Of a stretch of 64,000 bases of DNA, positions 59,537 through 64,000 are shown piece by piece. The notes below the pieces were generated by a model. It did not search any database. It was not told the origin of the DNA and worked only from the letters and a program-made list of their open reading frames with translations. Positions within the stretch are counted from its first letter, which is position 1; each line of letters begins with the position of its first letter. The DNA comes from Ruminococcus flavefaciens ND2009. Lineage in GTDB: Bacteria; Bacillota; Clostridia; Oscillospirales; Ruminococcaceae. The stretch lies in contig NZ_KK211348.1 of the NCBI RefSeq assembly GCF_000621785.1, positions 7,494 to 71,493 of the forward strand, read 5' to 3'. The translations under genes and the position numbers were made by a program.

Positions 59537-62500
59537 ATGAATAACGGCATCTTTGATTTCAGAAAAAGAATAGCTGCTGTGGCTGCCCTCGTCTTTGTTT
59601 CCCACTCGCTCTGCGGTATGCCGATAACAGAAAGTAAAGCGGCTTCGGTGATGTTCACCGCCGATGTACAGCCCAATGCGGCTGATAATGATGAAACAGA
59701 CGGAGCTTCCGCTGATGACGGCGAAACAGAGCCCGTCACCTATACAGTGACCTTCACCAACTGTACATTCAATGAGAATGATTTCAACAGTCTTGCTTAC
59801 AGTATTTTCAAAACCCAGCTGGAACAGGAGTTCTCTGCGGATACGAATACGGGTACTATAACCGTAAGCAGTGATGCCGGGATAAGTAATGATGATATTT
59901 ATATCGGCGGAAAACTTTACAGGGTAGACCGTGAAAACTCGGATATTTCCAATATGAAGATCGCTGTGAGCCTTTTTGTAAGGGCGGATAATCTCACATC
60001 ATTCGACGAGCTGGAGTTCAGCGGAGCAGTGGACGGGATATATGCCCGTGTAGGTTCCGATCTGATCATCACTCCGAAAAAAGAGTATATCCTCAAGGGA
60101 TCAGCCGAGAGCCAGACTATCACTGTGGGAGAGGATTTCTATCTCTACAGACAGAACGAGGACACAGAGGCTGAGACCTATGAGATAAACCTGGCAGGCA
60201 GGATCTTCCGCGTTGCTCCCAGGACCTTCACTATTGACAGAGAGAATACCGATATCTCTGTATTTCTCAACAGAACAGCTGTAGTCCCCGAGGGCATGAC
60301 CTTCAGGTGGAAGGATACGGATTCCATAATCGTGATCCCCTCCGCCAGCAGCGCTCTGGAGGTATCCTGCGACGGCAGGAAGCATATCTTCAATGTCAGC
60401 AATACCCAGTTCAAGATGGAAGATGTGCTGGGTATTGAGGGTATCGGCTATAAGCAGAATGCCAGGATAGGGCTCAGGGCTGTACCGAATACCATAAATT
60501 CCGTGCTCAGATATGAGGGCGATGAAGAACGCTCGGACGTTCGTCAGCTGCTCAAATTACAGATCGAGAACGGAGATCTTTTCTATCCCGTACCATATCT
60601 TGAGAACGGCGGATACTATCTCAGCAGCTATGATTATGAGGGCGATGAGCCGGTATCCCAGAGTCAGCTTTACACTGATGTTACAAGCGGCGAAAGGTTC
60701 TTCAGGATACCCGCCAAAGCAGGAGATAGCGAGATAACTCTCAATTACAGCAAGCTCGCCACATTCGGAAGCTATGTATACAAGCCTTCTGACGGCATTA
60801 CCAAGCGAAATCAGCAGTGCTACACCATTGACGGCAGCGCTCTGAATACGGCTCTTATGACATTCCCTGCTGAGCTCCTGGGCTCTGCCTTTGTGTATGA
60901 CACCTTCAAGGGTGACAGCCATTCGGGACTCAGCTCATCATATTTTACTGTAACCAAGGGAAGGAGCGCCTTTACCGTTACAAGAAGTGAAGTGGAGAAT
61001 TCTCATTTCTTCTTCGCCAAGGACGTACTGAAAAACGGCACGGAGGTCGCCGACGGTCTGGGCTCGGATATATGCTTCTATGTGGACAGGAATGCCCCTG
61101 AGACCACCGTTAAGGACACGGAGACGGGAGAAGCTCCGGATGACGGTAAGTGGTCGGGAAAGAGCGGTCTTACCGTGGCTCTCGAAGTGGACGATACCGA
61201 GGAATGTCCCCTCAGCGGCAACTCCACCTCCTATGAGGAGCGCACCGTCAGTGACGTATACGACAGGTATATCAATGCCGCCTCAGAGGACGGCAGCGAG
61301 ATACGCTCGGTCATCATCGGCGATATTCGTTTTGACAGACCCGAAAAGGGCTGGACCGATACAGACAATATCGTAAGCTATATTGAAAACGACGCTATCC
61401 GTGCAGGAGAGGAGAGAGCTGTTGACTATCTCAGGAGCGACAGCCTTATAGAGGCAAACACTATACATATCAGCAGCGACAGGGAATATAACTTCTATAA
61501 GCAGCTGCTCAGGGACGGTATCTGCGACAGGATCGAAACTGACCTGAAAAACGAGCTTGACGAGGCTGAACACCTTATCAAAGCCTTTACGGAAAATGAA
61601 GAGGACGTTCCTTCGTCTCTCATTACACAGGTGCAGAAGGCTGATGAGAGGCTCACAGTGTTCAGAAAAGAGGTGGGCGATTACAGAAATGCTGTTGCAG
61701 CTGCAAAAACTGCATATAAGTCTGTACCCTCCCTTACCTACGATCAGGAGAACCACAGGTTCGTTGTCACCATTGAGGCGGGAGAAACAGTCAAAGACAG
61801 CATCTTCACTGAGACACTCCCCGTTTTTGCCGTTGATAACAGCAACAACAGCGGCATAGGCGAAAAGTCCGACGAGATAGTTTTCAACTATGACGGAGCT
61901 GCTCCCGTTATCGCAGATAACGATGTCCGCATAGAGAATGCGGTGTTCATAGGCGAAAAGGACGGCGTGAAGCAGTACGTTCTCAGGGACGGCACTGAGT
62001 TCAGGGCAAATGTAGACGATGTGCTCCGCAGCGGAAGCAGTGAAAAACAGGGTACGGGAATTGACAGAGTTGTCTGGGAGTTTGACGGCGTGCGTCATGA
62101 TATGTACGGCTACGGCGACAGCTACAGCGGCAGAGTCAACGCAGATGCTATCAGCGGAGAAGATGTCAATTCCGAGATCATCTTCTATGCAGTGGATAAG
62201 GTGGGCAACGAGACAAAGCTCAGCTCCGCCGCCGCAAAGGATAAGTTCCGTGTTATCGTGGACAATACGGCGCCGAAATGTGAGATAAGTGATATATCCG
62301 ATCCCTCGGAAACATACACCGATAAGGAGAAGCAGAAAAAGTGGTTCAGCTCCTACAGCGGCATAAAAATACAGATCAAGGCAGATGACGGCGATCCCGC
62401 CGGAAGCTCTGGCGTGGAGAAGGTCATCATAAATATAAACGGCAGGGACAACGAGGTCAATGTGGCTTCGGCGGGTATTGACCCCGCAGCTCTCGGCAAG

Positions 62501-64000
62501 GGAGGCTATTATATCTCCTTTGAGGCGGATCAGGCTCCCGACAGCTTCAGAGCTGTACTCAGAAACAGCGCAGATCAGGACTTTGAGCTTTCACTTGGCG
62601 GAGATTATTACCGTATCGGACGCCGCTACGACGGAAGCTATGAGGATATTCCCGACAAGGGTGCGGTCTCTGTAAAGGTAAGAGCTGCCGACTATGCAGG
62701 TCATATCACCGGATCAGGTGAGGAGAAGGCTTTCCTGGATCTTGAGAAGCCCAGTATATCAAGGATCGAATTCGGAGGCAGAAACATCATCAACAGGGAC
62801 GGTGTGGTGAGATATTCCGTATTTGCAGCCTCAGAGGCTGAATTCACCGTCAAGGCGGGGGATAACCTTCCCGTTTCGGGAATCGAGAAACTGAATGTGA
62901 GCCTTGCCAATGCCGACGGAACTCCCTATAAGGGCAGTGTGGAGGTGAGAAACACCGTTCCGGACAAGGAGTGGAGATTTACCATACCCGCAGGCTTCAG
63001 GGGTACAGTTTCCGCGTATGTGGAGAGCAATGTTCACAGAAGCTCGGATACAGTGGAGACCTTCGGTATCATCACCGAGAGCGCTCAGATACATGACCAG
63101 AATTCATCGGCAGCAGTGGAGCTTCCCGCTGCACAGCACTACGACGCACAGGGACGTCCTCTTTACAGCGGCGACGTTGACATTAAGCTCAGTGTCCGCG
63201 ACGGCTTCTCGGGAATAGATCAGGTATTTCTTACCTCCTCGGGAGCAGGCGGCGGTACAGCAGATGTGGACGTTGAAGGCAATATCGGAGGCGAAGACGG
63301 AGAACGCTGGACCGCGGCAGGTACCTACAAGAACCTGGTTACCGCTATGGACGGTACTATCCGCGTATCCGACAATGTCAACGGCAGCAGAGTATCGCTG
63401 GGATACATTGACAATGCGGGACATTATGAGGAGGAGGCTGCTTCAGCCGGCTTCAGCATAGACAAGACCGATCCGAGGGTGGAGGTAACTTTCACCGACC
63501 AGAACAGCGGCGGCGACCAGGATTTCAAGGACGTCTACAAGAACTCAAGGCGTGCAGTCATTACCGTTACCGAGCGCAATTTCGATCCCGAGCTGGTAGA
63601 GGTTACAGTAAACGGCACAAGGCAGAGAGTGGACTTCACGCTGTCAGGCGGCACCGCAGGCACTGATACGGCTCAGTACCGCGGTGAGGTGCCCTTCGAT
63701 GCAGACGGCACATATACTCTTTCGGTAAAGTGCAGGGATATGGCAGGCAGAAACAGTCAGGAGTATACCTCCGAGCCCTTCACTATAGATAAGACGGCTC
63801 CTGTTCTCAATGTGGGCTTTGACAAGACCATTGAGAACGACCATTACTACCATGACAATATGACCATGACATTCAAGGTCAGCGACGAGAATTTCGAGCC
63901 TTCAAGACTAAATATCTCGGGCACCTTCAACGGAAGCGCCGAGAGCTTCCCCAAGGCATCGGAATGGAGCAGAATTGGTAAGGATTACTTCTCCACCATA
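59537..64000 (+). CDS. Giant Ig-like surface protein, 5' part (runs off the window)
   Basis: At least 1488 residues, open to the window end. AAGGAGG lies 9 bp before the ATG. The signal peptide region is RKRIAAVAALVFVSHSLCGM, with a cut near SKAAS. A unique N-terminal half (about 30-800, including a helical stretch near 640-730) is followed by Ig-like modules ending in VDKVGNE, ADYAGHI, IDNAGH and RDMAGRN. Two modules carry ERNFDPE or ENFEPS motifs, shared with the giant protein at 20411. Like that protein it closes a kinase-containing operon. It is probably anchored, but the C-terminus is not visible. It may be a substrate or an outer part of the system. Confidence 0.85.
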   Translation, partial: MNNGIFDFRKRIAAVAALVFVSHSLCGMPITESKAASVMFTADVQPNAADNDETDGASADDGETEPVTYTVTFTNCTFNENDFNSLAYSIFKTQLEQEFSADTNTGTITVSSDAGISNDDIYIGGKLYRVDRENSDISNMKIAVSLFVRADNLTSFDELEFSGAVDGIYARVGSDLIITPKKEYILKGSAESQTITVGEDFYLYRQNEDTEAETYEINLAGRIFRVAPRTFTIDRENTDISVFLNRTAVVPEGMTFRWKDTDSIIVIPSASSALEVSCDGRKHIFNVSNTQFKMEDVLGIEGIGYKQNARIGLRAVPNTINSVLRYEGDEERSDVRQLLKLQIENGDLFYPVPYLENGGYYLSSYDYEGDEPVSQSQLYTDVTSGERFFRIPAKAGDSEITLNYSKLATFGSYVYKPSDGITKRNQQCYTIDGSALNTALMTFPAELLGSAFVYDTFKGDSHSGLSSSYFTVTKGRSAFTVTRSEVENSHFFFAKDVLKNGTEVADGLGSDICFYVDRNAPETTVKDTETGEAPDDGKWSGKSGLTVALEVDDTEECPLSGNSTSYEERTVSDVYDRYINAASEDGSEIRSVIIGDIRFDRPEKGWTDTDNIVSYIENDAIRAGEERAVDYLRSDSLIEANTIHISSDREYNFYKQLLRDGICDRIETDLKNELDEAEHLIKAFTENEEDVPSSLITQVQKADERLTVFRKEVGDYRNAVAAAKTAYKSVPSLTYDQENHRFVVTIEAGETVKDSIFTETLPVFAVDNSNNSGIGEKSDEIVFNYDGAAPVIADNDVRIENAVFIGEKDGVKQYVLRDGTEFRANVDDVLRSGSSEKQGTGIDRVVWEFDGVRHDMYGYGDSYSGRVNADAISGEDVNSEIIFYAVDKVGNETKLSSAAAKDKFRVIVDNTAPKCEISDISDPSETYTDKEKQKKWFSSYSGIKIQIKADDGDPAGSSGVEKVIININGRDNEVNVASAGIDPAALGKGGYYISFEADQAPDSFRAVLRNSADQDFELSLGGDYYRIGRRYDGSYEDIPDKGAVSVKVRAADYAGHITGSGEEKAFLDLEKPSISRIEFGGRNIINRDGVVRYSVFAASEAEFTVKAGDNLPVSGIEKLNVSLANADGTPYKGSVEVRNTVPDKEWRFTIPAGFRGTVSAYVESNVHRSSDTVETFGIITESAQIHDQNSSAAVELPAAQHYDAQGRPLYSGDVDIKLSVRDGFSGIDQVFLTSSGAGGGTADVDVEGNIGGEDGERWTAAGTYKNLVTAMDGTIRVSDNVNGSRVSLGYIDNAGHYEEEAASAGFSIDKTDPRVEVTFTDQNSGGDQDFKDVYKNSRRAVITVTERNFDPELVEVTVNGTRQRVDFTLSGGTAGTDTAQYRGEVPFDADGTYTLSVKCRDMAGRNSQEYTSEPFTIDKTAPVLNVGFDKTIENDHYYHDNMTMTFKVSDENFEPSRLNISGTFNGSAESFPKASEWSRIGKDYFSTI

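Overview
The window looks like a chromosomal segment of a cellulosome-forming Ruminococcus, most like R. flavefaciens. This is inference from sequence character, not a database match. The signs are Asp/Asn-rich dockerin modules on several secreted proteins, Thr-rich linkers, AGGAGG-type ribosome binding sites, TTGACA/TATAAT promoters with mostly 17-bp spacers, and moderate GC. I saw no rRNA, tRNA, CRISPR array, transposase or prophage gene.

Layout. 1-801: 3' end of a secreted protein with a long Thr-rich linker and a C-terminal dockerin. 904-5807 (minus): a tightly coupled five-gene operon (PlsC-like acyltransferase, acyl-CoA/AMP ligase, B12-binding-type radical SAM enzyme, CDP-alcohol phosphatidyltransferase, permuted papain-like protein) that looks like a membrane-lipid or envelope pathway. 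5808-6341: divergent promoter region with a 21-bp tandem repeat. 6342-26974: a large type VII (ESX/WXG100) secretion-like locus with a glycine-rich toxin-like substrate candidate, a TPR protein, WXG100-type proteins, an EssC-type ATPase split into two genes, a membrane Ser/Thr kinase and a giant Ig-like surface protein. 26986-27191: a terminator and a MITE-like nested inverted repeat.

27286-35439: an EF-hand-like lipoprotein (minus), then an ABC exporter / C45-type hydrolase lipoprotein / two-component operon. 35598-38484: an APH(3')-III-like kinase and a dockerin-serpin. 38732-45056: an ECF sigma/anti-sigma pair, a methyltransferase (minus), and a second ECF sigma followed by a membrane protein that contains an in-frame internal start for a secreted dockerin protein. 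45329-47383: PadR-DUF1700-DUF4097 operon with a palindromic operator over its promoter. 47445-51571: a VanY-type carboxypeptidase and small housekeeping or unknown genes (GNATs, PD-(D/E)XK-like protein, P-loop kinase). 51817-54637: a third ECF sigma with a paralogous membrane protein that has the same nested start and dockerin design. 54909-64000: FHA protein, PP2C phosphatase, membrane Ser/Thr kinase, a small membrane protein, a roughly 350-nt noncoding leader that may be structured, and a second giant Ig-like protein running off the end.

How the parts fit. The two kinase loci (6342-26974 and 54909-64000) look like one machine: a WXG100/FtsK-type secretion channel controlled by Thr phosphorylation (two transmembrane kinases, one phosphatase, one FHA reader), each locus ending in a giant multidomain surface protein. 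The two sigma/anti-sigma/dockerin modules suggest that the cell senses its extracellular dockerin-cohesin or calcium state and at the same time secretes a free copy of the sensor ectodomain from an internal start. The dockerin-serpin would protect the cellulosome from proteases. All functions are inferred by eye from motifs and gene order; no searches were run.
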